The notes beneath the pieces are model-generated. The model saw nothing but the letters and a program-made list of their open reading frames with translations. It had not been told where the DNA came from and did no database searches. Both the position numbers and the translations under genes were made by a program. From positions 1-27,232 of the forward strand of contig JAKFDL010000041.1 of assembly GCA_036676175.1 (NCBI GenBank): a stretch of 27,232 bases of DNA. The letters are read 5' to 3'. Origin of the DNA: Methylotenera_A sp036676175. Lineage in GTDB: Bacteria; Pseudomonadota; Gammaproteobacteria; Burkholderiales; Methylophilaceae. Positions 1 through 6,943 of the stretch are shown here, one piece after another (position 1 is the stretch's first letter; each line of letters starts with the position of its first letter).

Positions 1-636
1 GTTAGGGCTGGCTTGCAGGCGCTTAATGTGGATATTCCAAAAGACTGGCCAGACTATGTATTGCACCAAATGGTGACGGTGATGCGTGGCGGTGAAGAAG
101 TCAAACTCAGTAAACGTGCTGGCAGTTATGTCACTCTGCGCGATTTGATTGACGAAGTAGGCTGCGATGCTACACGCTATTTCCTCGCGGCAAGGCGCGC
201 AGATTCGCAACTGGTATTTGATATTGACTTAGCACGCGCGCAGACTAATGACAACCCGGTGTATTACATTCAATATGCGCACGCGCGTATTTGCAGTGTG
301 CTCAGCCAGTGGTTAAATCAAGGTGCGGGCGATATCACAACGCTTAAAACAGTAGATTTAACCCCGCTCAATATGCCTAACGAGGCCAAATTGATGCAGC
401 GTTTAAGTGAGTACCCTGAAGTGGTGGTGAGTGCAGGTGAAGATTTAGCACCGCATACCATTGCCAACTATTTAAAAGAATGTGCAAGCGATTTGCATAG
501 TTATTATAATGACACTAAGTTTTTGGTGGATGACGTTCCAACCAAATTAGCACGAATGGCCTTAATTGCCGCCACCCAACAAGTGCTAAAAAATGGCTTA
601 AATTTGTTGGGTGTGGGTGCGCCACATAAGATGTAG
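1..636 (+). CDS. argS: Arginine--tRNA ligase, C-terminal part (5' end outside window)
   Basis: This is the 3' portion of arginyl-tRNA synthetase, which charges tRNA-Arg in the cytoplasm. The reading frame is open from base 1, so the start lies upstream of the window. Near the beginning it carries KLSKRAG, the class I KMSKS-type loop, followed by the conserved run around RYFLAARRADSQLVFD. The rest is the alpha-helical DALR anticodon-binding domain. It ends in LGVGAPHKM, and a C-terminal Pro-x-Lys-Met-like end is usual for ArgRS. About 211 codons are present. The next gene starts 75 bp downstream, and argS followed by a SPOR gene and dsbA is a common betaproteobacterial order. Confidence 0.97.
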   Translation, partial: VRAGLQALNVDIPKDWPDYVLHQMVTVMRGGEEVKLSKRAGSYVTLRDLIDEVGCDATRYFLAARRADSQLVFDIDLARAQTNDNPVYYIQYAHARICSVLSQWLNQGAGDITTLKTVDLTPLNMPNEAKLMQRLSEYPEVVVSAGEDLAPHTIANYLKECASDLHSYYNDTKFLVDDVPTKLARMALIAATQQVLKNGLNLLGVGAPHKM

Positions 637-639
637 GTT

Positions 640-673
640 CGCACCACTTAAAATCTAAGGTGCGCTATATAAT
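640..673 (+). promoter_or_regulatory. Candidate promoter with inverted repeat upstream of the SPOR gene
   Basis: A perfect TATAAT is present at 668-673. Just upstream, CGCACC (640-645) and GGTGCG (659-664) form a 6-bp inverted repeat with a 13-base gap, placed over the expected -35 region. No good -35 hexamer is visible. The repeat could be a protein-binding site or a hairpin in the argS 3' end. It lacks a U-run, so it is not a classical terminator. Confidence 0.4.
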
Positions 674-711
674 CAAGCGTCGCCCCACAAAAGATGTAAT
701 GAGGATTAAAC

Positions 712-1305
712 ATGAGTAGAGATTACAAACCCACCACAAGAAGCAATAGCAGTAAAGGCAGCCCTTTTTTAACTGGCTTGCTAGTGGGTTTACTGCTGGG
801 TGTAGGCCTGTCACTATGGGTCACTATGTACCTAAAAGGCAGTGAGAGCCCGTTCAGTGACAGTAGTGTTAAAAAGCCGGCATTTGAAACTCGCGCCAGT
901 AAACAGGCAGAAGAAAATGAAGAAGATGTGCTGCCAAAAGAGGAAAATCCTGATGGCACTAAAGCTGATAATAAGTTTGATTTTTATACCATATTGCCCG
1001 AAACTGAAAGCACGGTAACAGAGCAAGAAGTAAAAGAAAGCGCCATTAAAAAGGACAATTATTTCTTGCAAGTAGGTGCTTTTCAAAACGAGGCCGATGC
1101 CGACAACATGAAAGCCAAACTGGCATTGCAAGGGTTTGAAGCAGTGGTGCAAACCGCCACCATCCCCGAAAAAGGGGTTTGGCATCGTGTGCGTGTGGGT
1201 CCGCTGAATGATATTGATCAAATCAACAAGATTCGCGGTGAGTTGACCACCAACGGCTTTAATACCGATTTAATTAAAGTACACACGGAAACTAAGTCTC
1301 AATAA
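712..1305 (+). CDS. SPOR-domain membrane protein (FtsN-like)
   Basis: A 197-residue bitopic inner-membrane protein. It has a short basic cytoplasmic N-terminus, one hydrophobic segment at about residues 18-41, an acidic, Lys/Glu-rich periplasmic linker (45-114) and a C-terminal SPOR domain (about 115-193) beginning YFLQVGAF and including WHRVRVGP. SPOR domains bind denuded glycan strands of septal peptidoglycan, so a role in cell division or wall remodelling is inferred. The linker carries FDFYTILPE, an aromatic-LP motif I associate with the SPOR proteins encoded next to argS. The start is supported by GAGG at 701-704. FtsN itself is longer, so I do not assign ftsN. Confidence 0.88.
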   Translation: MSRDYKPTTRSNSSKGSPFLTGLLVGLLLGVGLSLWVTMYLKGSESPFSDSSVKKPAFETRASKQAEENEEDVLPKEENPDGTKADNKFDFYTILPETESTVTEQEVKESAIKKDNYFLQVGAFQNEADADNMKAKLALQGFEAVVQTATIPEKGVWHRVRVGPLNDIDQINKIRGELTTNGFNTDLIKVHTETKSQ

Positions 1306-1338
1306 TCTAATCTGACTAATCAATTACATCATTCAATA

Positions 1339-1350
1339 ACAGCGCGCTGT
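1339..1350. repeat. Perfect 12-bp palindrome
   Basis: ACAGCGCGCTGT lies in the 128-bp spacer between the SPOR gene and dsbA and is followed by CATCTTTTT. As RNA it could form only a short stem, so it is a weak terminator at best. A dimeric regulator site upstream of dsbA is the alternative. The function is unknown. Confidence 0.3.
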
Positions 1351-1433
1351 CATCTTTTTCTAGACAATTTGCGTTAGTAGGTTAAATCCAGTGTTGAATA
1401 GGTCATTGCAATTTATTTTTAAGGAACCAAAGC

Positions 1434-2123
1434 ATGAAAACAAGTATGAAAAAAGGCCTGGCAGTTTTAATGTTGTCATTAGGCAGCTTAAGTTTTGCAC
1501 CCATTTCTTTCGCAGAGACTCCGCAAGTAGGCACTAACTTCGACGCTGTTGCACAGCCCATTTCTACCGACAATGCTTCCAAAATTGAGGTGATGGAGAT
1601 TTTTTGGTATGGCTGTATACATTGCTACCAAATGGAAACACCGCTCAATGCCTGGGTTAAAAAATTACCTTCCGATGTCTATTTTAAACGCATGCCAGGC
1701 TTGCCAAATGCCAGTTGGGCGCCGATGGCCAAAGCATTTTATGCCATGGAGACTTTAGGCGTTGCGGAAAAATTGCACACCCCATTATTTGAAGCCGTAC
1801 ATAAATCCAAAAATCTAAACCCAACGGATGAAAAAGCTGTGATTGCTTGGGTCACGCAACAAAGCAGAATGGATAAAGCTAAAGTTGAAAGCGCGTTTAA
1901 ATCGTTTACTATTAACACAAACTTAAATCGCGCCGCACAAATTTTCCGCGCATCTGGCGCCACTGGTGTGCCTAGTTTAGTAATAGATGGTAAATACATC
2001 ACATCAAGCACCATGAACGGCGGCAACGAACAAGCACTTAAAGTAGCTGATTACATTATTGAGAATGTGCGTAAAGACAAAAGCACCACAAGCGTTAAAA
2101 GTGCACCCGCTACAAAAAAGTAA
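1434..2123 (+). CDS. dsbA: Thiol:disulfide interchange protein DsbA-like
   Basis: A periplasmic thioredoxin-fold oxidoreductase that introduces disulfide bonds into exported proteins. It starts with a Sec signal peptide (basic MKTSMKK, hydrophobic core, cleavage after SFA at about residue 27). The active site is WYGCIHC with cysteines at 61 and 64, and the cis-proline loop is TGVPS with Pro180. The dipeptide between the cysteines is Ile-His rather than the classical Pro-His of E. coli DsbA, which may shift the redox potential. A good ribosome site (AAGGA, 1421-1425) sits 8 bases before ATG. The 229-residue product ends in a Lys/Ala/Thr tail whose last codons form A AAA AAG before TAA; see the separate entry on the open -1 frame. 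Confidence 0.93.
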   Translation: MKTSMKKGLAVLMLSLGSLSFAPISFAETPQVGTNFDAVAQPISTDNASKIEVMEIFWYGCIHCYQMETPLNAWVKKLPSDVYFKRMPGLPNASWAPMAKAFYAMETLGVAEKLHTPLFEAVHKSKNLNPTDEKAVIAWVTQQSRMDKAKVESAFKSFTINTNLNRAAQIFRASGATGVPSLVIDGKYITSSTMNGGNEQALKVADYIIENVRKDKSTTSVKSAPATKK

Positions 2124-2188
2124 CTCAGGCAGCCGCGACTAAAACAGTGCCAGCAAAAAAAGTAGCACTGCCTACCAGAATTAAATAG
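2114..2188 (+). other. Slippery heptamer and open -1 frame at the end of dsbA
   Basis: Positions 2114-2120 read A AAA AAG in the dsbA frame, directly before the TAA at 2121-2123. Slipping back one base gives AAA AAA GTA ACT and an open frame of 22 codons from GTA (2120) to TAG at 2186-2188. The extension has the same low-complexity Ala/Lys/Thr/Pro character as the in-frame tail (it contains AAATKT and PAKKVALP). Six bases after the heptamer, AGGCAG (2127-2132) can pair with CTGCCT (2168-2173), and CAGTGC (2145-2150) can alternatively pair with GCACTG (2165-2170). This fits programmed -1 frameshifting, or a recent indel in the A-run that shortened the gene. The geometry is seen directly; frameshifting is inferred. 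Confidence 0.45.
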
Positions 2189-2199
2189 CTCATTTAATC

Positions 2200-2230
2200 A
2201 AAACCCGCTGAAAACTTCGGCGGGTTTTTT
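2200..2230 (+). terminator. Intrinsic terminator after dsbA
   Basis: The stem CCCGC (2204-2208) pairs with GCGGG (2220-2224) and is extended by A-run/T-run pairing. A run of six T at 2225-2230 follows. It closes the dsbA transcript and sits only about 20 bp upstream of the SDR -10 box. Confidence 0.85.
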
Positions 2231-2250
2231 ATTGTTTAAACCGATTAAGA

Positions 2251-2263
2251 TATACTCAACCCT
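2251..2263 (+). promoter_or_regulatory. Candidate -10 box for SDR gene, near-leaderless
   Basis: TATACT at 2251-2256 is close to the sigma-70 -10 consensus and ends 7 bases before the ATG at 2264. Transcription would then begin at or within a base or two of the start codon. No Shine-Dalgarno sequence is visible before this ATG. A clear -35 is lacking, because the region overlaps the T-run of the upstream terminator. Confidence 0.4.
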
Positions 2264-3073
2264 ATGAATATTTTTATCACAGGTGCCTCTAGCGGTATCG
2301 GCCAAGCACTGGCACATGAGTACGCAAAACGCAGCGCATCTGCTGGCAGAAAAAATGTGATTGGCTTAGCCGCAAGACGTAGTGAGCACTTACAAGCACT
2401 GGCACAAACCCTACAAACACAATACGGCGTTACCTGTGCAATCTATCCCCTGGATGTGCGTGATAGTTTGGCGTGCCAATTAGCCGCGCAAGATTTTATC
2501 GCCAAGTTTGGCGCGCCCAATATCGTCATTGCGAGTGCAGGGGTAAGCAGGGGCACCCTCACAGAACTCAGGGAAGACATACCGGCTTTTCAAGCAGTAA
2601 TGGATATTAATCTAATGGGCATGGTGCACACGTTTCAACCATTTATTGCGTCCATGAAAAAAGCAGCAAAAATGGGAGGAAGTGCCCAATTAGTCGGCGT
2701 GGCAAGTGTAGCAGGTATACGAGGTTTACCAGGCGCGGGGGCTTACAGCGCCAGTAAGGCCGCTGTGATTAGCTACCTAGAAAGTTTACGGGTAGAAATG
2801 GCGCGCGATAATATCGCCGTTACCACGATTGCGCCTGGCTATATTCGTACCCCAATGACTGCGGTAAATGAATACAAAATGCCTTTTCTCATGGATTCCG
2901 ATGTGTTTGCTTATAAGTTTGCCAACGCCGTTGAACACAAAACCCGATTTAAAGTTATCCCCTGGCAGATGGGATGGCTATCAAGGTTTATGCGCTTGAT
3001 ACCACCTTTTTTGTGGGATTGGGGCATGAAAAAAGCGCCGTATAAAAAGCGCTTGGACTGGGATTGGTTATAG
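2264..3073 (+). CDS. Short-chain dehydrogenase/reductase (SDR), classical type
   Basis: A 269-residue Rossmann-fold NAD(P)-dependent oxidoreductase. The cofactor motif TGASSGIG is at residues 6-13, a structural NAG-like element appears as ASAG, the catalytic Ser is at about 148, and YSASK gives Tyr161 and Lys165. PGYIRTPM after the active site is the usual classical-SDR signature. Arg residues after the first glycine motif (AARRSE) suggest a preference for NADPH. The C-terminal Trp-rich segment (around LIPPFLWDWG) resembles the membrane-associating ends of YbbO-like SDRs. The substrate cannot be read from the sequence. The gene is flanked by the dsbA terminator and a 136-bp spacer, so it is probably a single-gene unit. 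Confidence 0.92.
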   Translation: MNIFITGASSGIGQALAHEYAKRSASAGRKNVIGLAARRSEHLQALAQTLQTQYGVTCAIYPLDVRDSLACQLAAQDFIAKFGAPNIVIASAGVSRGTLTELREDIPAFQAVMDINLMGMVHTFQPFIASMKKAAKMGGSAQLVGVASVAGIRGLPGAGAYSASKAAVISYLESLRVEMARDNIAVTTIAPGYIRTPMTAVNEYKMPFLMDSDVFAYKFANAVEHKTRFKVIPWQMGWLSRFMRLIPPFLWDWGMKKAPYKKRLDWDWL

Positions 3074-3209
3074 ATATTTGCATCCAAACATCTATGCCTT
3101 AATTATCTTATGTGTAGGACGATGCCGCTTGTATTTTTCCTGGTTTAAGACGAACATCGCTAGGTCGGTCTTCAAGCAGCTTTATAAAGGACTAACTTGA
3201 GCTTATGCC

Positions 3210-3818
3210 ATGCATGAAATATCTCAACTGATCGCTTGTGAACATTGCGATGCTGTTTTTAAAAAACTCTCGCTTGCCAATGGAGAAATAGCACGATGCA
3301 CACGCTGCGGCAGCGAGTTGGATCGTAACGCCCAAGAGCGGCGCAATCACCTGCTGCCATTAACCATCGCAAGTCTTATCATATTTGTTATTGCAAATGT
3401 CTTCCCGATTGTGGAAATGGAATTACAAGGTTTGCACAGCCAGACAACCTTGATTGGTGCTGTTTTATCGCTGGCTAGCGAAGGCATCTCCGTAGTGGCG
3501 TTGTTGGTAATGGCTACGACGCTGTTGTTTCCATTGATGCAAATGCTCATTTTGTTCTATTTATTAGTACCATCGAAAAATACTGATCCTAGACCCGGCT
3601 TTAACTTATTGATCCGTATGATGCAAACGCTACGACCTTGGGGCATGATTGAGGTATTCCTGCTGGGTGTATTAGTAGCGCTAATCAAATTATCCGATAT
3701 GGCAACTATCATTCCTGGCATTGCCTTATGGGCATTCTGTATGCTCACCGTAATGCTCACTGTCGTCGTGTCATTTAACCCGCGCTATTTATGGCAACTA
3801 GAAGAAGCTGAACGCTAA
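3210..3818 (+). CDS. pqiA: PqiA-family membrane protein, first half
   Basis: A 202-residue inner-membrane protein of the paraquat-inducible PqiA family. An N-terminal cytoplasmic zinc-ribbon-like module has CxxC pairs at Cys10/13 and Cys30/33, and about four transmembrane helices follow. In E. coli, PqiA is one protein of about 420 residues made of two such halves; here each half is its own gene (202 and 235 residues). PqiA is the membrane partner of the PqiB/PqiC trans-envelope lipid-transport bridge. The frame has a stop at 3198-3200, so the start must lie after it and ATG 3210 is the only candidate. The nearest purine-rich stretch, AAAGGA at 3186-3191, is 18 bases away, unusually far for a ribosome site. 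Confidence 0.9.
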   Translation: MHEISQLIACEHCDAVFKKLSLANGEIARCTRCGSELDRNAQERRNHLLPLTIASLIIFVIANVFPIVEMELQGLHSQTTLIGAVLSLASEGISVVALLVMATTLLFPLMQMLILFYLLVPSKNTDPRPGFNLLIRMMQTLRPWGMIEVFLLGVLVALIKLSDMATIIPGIALWAFCMLTVMLTVVVSFNPRYLWQLEEAER

Positions 3819-3820
3819 GC

Positions 3821-4528
3821 ATGCTCAATTCTTCTTCGCTTATTACTCAAGAAAAAGCAGGCCGCTTTCACACTGCCACTAGCATGGGTCTGCTATCCTG
3901 CCGCCAATGCGGCAAATTGTGGGAAGGTGCAGAGCAGGGTGAACGTTGCGCAAATTGTAATGCCACACTCCATATGCGAAAACCGGATAGTATTAATCGT
4001 ACGTGGGCACTGCTGGTTGCTGCGTGCATTATGTACATTCCAGCCAATATGCTACCGGTGATGGTCACGAGCACTTTTTTTGAATCGCACCAGGATACTA
4101 TCCTGAGTGGCATCATCTTTTTTTGGGTATCGGGGCAATGGTGGTTGGCTGCAGTGGTTTTTATCGCCAGCTTTCTAGTGCCTTTGCTTAAAATCACTGC
4201 ATTGTTTATATTGCTCATCAGTGCCCAGCAAAAAAGTACTTGGCGTCAATTGGAACGCGCCAGCTTGTATCGCATGATAGAACTGATAGGGCGCTGGTCC
4301 ATGTTGGATGTTTTCGTCGTCTCTTTATTAGTCGGCTTGGTGCAGATGCAAGGATTTGCCCAGATAAGTGCGGGTGTGGGCATTATGGCTTTTGGCGCAG
4401 TAGTCGTATTGACTATGCTGGCCTCCATCAGTTTTGACCCGCGCTTGATTTGGGATACTGAACTGCCCCAAAACGAAATAGCGCAGGCAGCAGTACCTGA
4501 CTTACAGAATAGCATTTCGAAATCATAA
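3821..4528 (+). CDS. pqiA: PqiA-family membrane protein, second half
   Basis: A 235-residue paralogue of the preceding gene, corresponding to the C-terminal half of E. coli PqiA. It has an N-terminal soluble region with CxxC pairs at Cys27/30 and Cys43/46 and then four hydrophobic segments, including the conserved IPANMLPVM and LDVFVVSLLVGL stretches. The start codon lies 2 bases after the stop of the first half, so translation is probably coupled and the two products probably pair in the membrane. It is followed 8 bases later by pqiB. The two halves share the motif order but differ in detail, so this is an old split and not a recent frameshift. Confidence 0.9.
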   Translation: MLNSSSLITQEKAGRFHTATSMGLLSCRQCGKLWEGAEQGERCANCNATLHMRKPDSINRTWALLVAACIMYIPANMLPVMVTSTFFESHQDTILSGIIFFWVSGQWWLAAVVFIASFLVPLLKITALFILLISAQQKSTWRQLERASLYRMIELIGRWSMLDVFVVSLLVGLVQMQGFAQISAGVGIMAFGAVVVLTMLASISFDPRLIWDTELPQNEIAQAAVPDLQNSISKS

Positions 4529-4536
4529 GAAAGCGC

Positions 4537-6177
4537 ATGATGAGCGAACAAGAGACAAACACAGATACTACCGCTACCAGCAGTTTACCCTCGCCAAAGC
4601 GTGAGCGGCAGCGCGACTGGGTGCCTTCGCTGGTCTGGTTGATTCCGATTATTGCTGCGATTATTGGTATCGCGCTTATGGTAAAAATTGTGATTGATCG
4701 TGGTCCAGAAATCACCATTTCGTTCCGTACTGGCGAGGGACTTGAGGCAGGTAAGACTAAAGTGAAATACAAAGAAGTTGATATTGGGGAAGTACGCAGA
4801 ATCACGCTCAGTAAAGACCGTTCACAAGTGCTAGTGACTGTGCAATTATCTAAAGATGCCGAAAGTTTTACGGCCGTAGACACACACTTCTGGGTGGTGC
4901 GGCCAAGATTAGGAGCCTCCGGCATTACAGGACTTGGTACTTTACTTTCTGGCGCCTATATCGGCGCAGATGCAGGCACTTCAGAAGAAACAACTAAAAA
5001 ATTTACCGGACTTGAAGTACAACCCACTGTGACACGCGATGATTCAGGCAAGCAGTTCAAATTACACGCTAATGACTTAGGCTCGTTGGATGTGGGCTCA
5101 CCCATCTTTTACCGCCGCATCAAGGTAGGCCGGCTATCTGCCTATGATCTGGATGAAGATGGTAAAGGTGTTACGCTCCGCATCTTTATTGATGCGCCCT
5201 ATGATAAATTTGTCGGCATCAATACCCGCTTTTGGCATGCCAGTGGGTTAGATATTCAAGTCAATTCTAGCGGTTTTAAAGTGAATACGCAGTCGCTGGC
5301 GAGTGTAGTTCTGGGCGGCCTAGCATTACAATCAATAGATGATGTTCCTGGCCCGCTAGCCAAAGAAAACACGACATTTCTATTAGCACAGAACCAAAAT
5401 CAGGCGTTTCAGGAACCAGATGGTCCTTCAGTCACTGCAGTGCTGCGTTTTAATCAGTCAATACGAGGTCTGACACCTGGCGCAACGGTCGATTTCCGAG
5501 GTGTGGTACTGGGTGAAGTGAAATCAATTGGCATTGAATATGATCGAGTACGCCGAGAGTTCGATATGCCGGTGGTGATTGAAGTTTATCCTGCTAGGCT
5601 GTGGCGCAAATATGCTAAAGATCAGGCGCAGTCACCATATACGCAACAGCAACGCATCCAGTTTATGGTCAGTCGTGGCCTGCGTGCACAGTTACGCACT
5701 GGCAACTTGCTGACGGGCCAACTCTATATTGCGCTCGATTTCTTCCCTAAAGCGCCTAAGGTCAGCGTACAAGAAGGCGCCATAATTGAGCTACCAACAG
5801 TGCCCAATGGACTGGATGAGTTGCAGTCACAGATTTCTAGCATTGCCACTAAACTGAATAAAGTACCGTTTGAGCAGATTGGCCAGGACTTGCAGAAATC
5901 ATTGGCAACGCTCAACAAAACCTTGAACAGTGCAGAAAAGCTGGCACAAACATTGAATCAGGACGTCGCGCCAGAAGTCGCGGCGGCGATGAAAGATGTA
6001 CGCAAAACGCTAGATAATGCTGATCGTACTTTGTCTGAAGATGCACCATTGCAGCAGGATTTACGGCAAACGCTGCAAGAGTTATCGCGGGCAGCAGCAT
6101 CCATGAAAGTGCTAACGGACTATTTGGAGCAGCATCCCGAATCACTGATTCGCGGCAAGGCGCTGGATAATCCTTAA
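4537..6177 (+). CDS. pqiB: PqiB, triple-MCE intermembrane lipid transport protein
   Basis: A 546-residue protein, the same length as E. coli PqiB as I recall it. A basic N-terminus is followed by one transmembrane anchor (about residues 28-53). Three MCE domains then begin near residues 57, 178 and 300 (recognisable starts SFRTGEGLEAG, NDLGSLDVGS and NQSIRGLTPGA), and a long C-terminal coiled-coil region runs from about 425 to 535. In E. coli the MCE rings and coiled coil form a hollow needle that spans the periplasm and carries lipids between the inner and outer membranes. It lies 8 bases after the second PqiA half and upstream of the PqiC lipoprotein, as in the classical operon. ATG 4540 is an alternative start. 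Confidence 0.95.
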   Translation: MMSEQETNTDTTATSSLPSPKRERQRDWVPSLVWLIPIIAAIIGIALMVKIVIDRGPEITISFRTGEGLEAGKTKVKYKEVDIGEVRRITLSKDRSQVLVTVQLSKDAESFTAVDTHFWVVRPRLGASGITGLGTLLSGAYIGADAGTSEETTKKFTGLEVQPTVTRDDSGKQFKLHANDLGSLDVGSPIFYRRIKVGRLSAYDLDEDGKGVTLRIFIDAPYDKFVGINTRFWHASGLDIQVNSSGFKVNTQSLASVVLGGLALQSIDDVPGPLAKENTTFLLAQNQNQAFQEPDGPSVTAVLRFNQSIRGLTPGATVDFRGVVLGEVKSIGIEYDRVRREFDMPVVIEVYPARLWRKYAKDQAQSPYTQQQRIQFMVSRGLRAQLRTGNLLTGQLYIALDFFPKAPKVSVQEGAIIELPTVPNGLDELQSQISSIATKLNKVPFEQIGQDLQKSLATLNKTLNSAEKLAQTLNQDVAPEVAAAMKDVRKTLDNADRTLSEDAPLQQDLRQTLQELSRAAASMKVLTDYLEQHPESLIRGKALDNP

Positions 6178-6220
6178 TGCTGTTACATGGAAAAATAATA
6201 GATAAAATGGAAAGAACGAG

Positions 6221-6862
6221 ATGATTTTTAGACAATATACAATATTCGTGTTGATATTGGCGGTAATGTTAAGCGCCTGTGTAACATCTACTTCCACGGC
6301 GCGTTTTTATACTTTGGCCAATAATATCTCCCCTAAAAACCAAGCTGATAACATGCCCCCAGCCGCAACGATGGCGATTGAGGTTTTGCCCATTAAAGTT
6401 CCAGAACGCCTAAAACGACCGCAGATAGTAATTACTTCTAAAAATTCATCCAAACTGAAAATCCTGGAACACGACCGCTGGGCGTCCTCATTCAATGATG
6501 AACTGCAGGATGCCTTTGTCAGCGGCCTCAGCAGGCAGTTAAATGCGATTGATGTTTCACGCGGAGGACGTGTAGCAAATCAGCCAACTTACCGCGTTGC
6601 AATAGTGTTACAGCAATTTAACGCTACTCCGGGTGAACAAGTACAAGCCAATTTTGGTTGGACGATTACGCATTTAAACGCTGATGCACGTTCAGCTGGT
6701 AATAATATGCTATCTTGCTACGCTACTATCAGCAAAATGGTAGGCAGCGATATTGATGCCGTAGTAAAAGGGGTACAAGAGACGGTAGCAGACGCTATTC
6801 AAGCAATCGCTGCTAATGTGCGCAGTATTAATAATGGTGAAGCAGGCAAATGCAATAGTTAG
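6221..6862 (+). CDS. pqiC: PqiC-like outer-membrane lipoprotein (DUF330/ABC auxiliary)
   Basis: A 213-residue lipoprotein. The signal peptide ends in the lipobox LSAC, with the acylated Cys at residue 20. The mature part starts ARFYTL, the typical opening of the DUF330/PqiC family, and continues with IEVLPIKVPERLKRPQIV. PqiC sits in the outer membrane and docks the tip of the PqiB needle. It is the last gene of the pqi operon, 43 bases after pqiB, and is followed by a strong bidirectional terminator. The family assignment is solid; docking is known for the E. coli homologue and inferred here. Confidence 0.92.
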   Translation: MIFRQYTIFVLILAVMLSACVTSTSTARFYTLANNISPKNQADNMPPAATMAIEVLPIKVPERLKRPQIVITSKNSSKLKILEHDRWASSFNDELQDAFVSGLSRQLNAIDVSRGGRVANQPTYRVAIVLQQFNATPGEQVQANFGWTITHLNADARSAGNNMLSCYATISKMVGSDIDAVVKGVQETVADAIQAIAANVRSINNGEAGKCNS

Positions 6863-6885
6863 GCAAGCTTGAAAGTTTTTGCAAT

Positions 6886-6914
6886 AAAAAGGCTAACAAA
6901 TGGTTAGCCTTTTT
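6886..6914. terminator. Bidirectional terminator between pqiC and ettA
   Basis: A perfect 12-bp inverted repeat: AAAAAGGCTAAC (6886-6897), loop AAATG, then GTTAGCCTTTTT (6903-6914). The A/T ends give a U-run on both strands, so it can end pqiC (+) and ettA (-). Confidence 0.93.
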
Positions 6915-6943
6915 ATAGAATGACGCATTACCAGAATGAAAGC

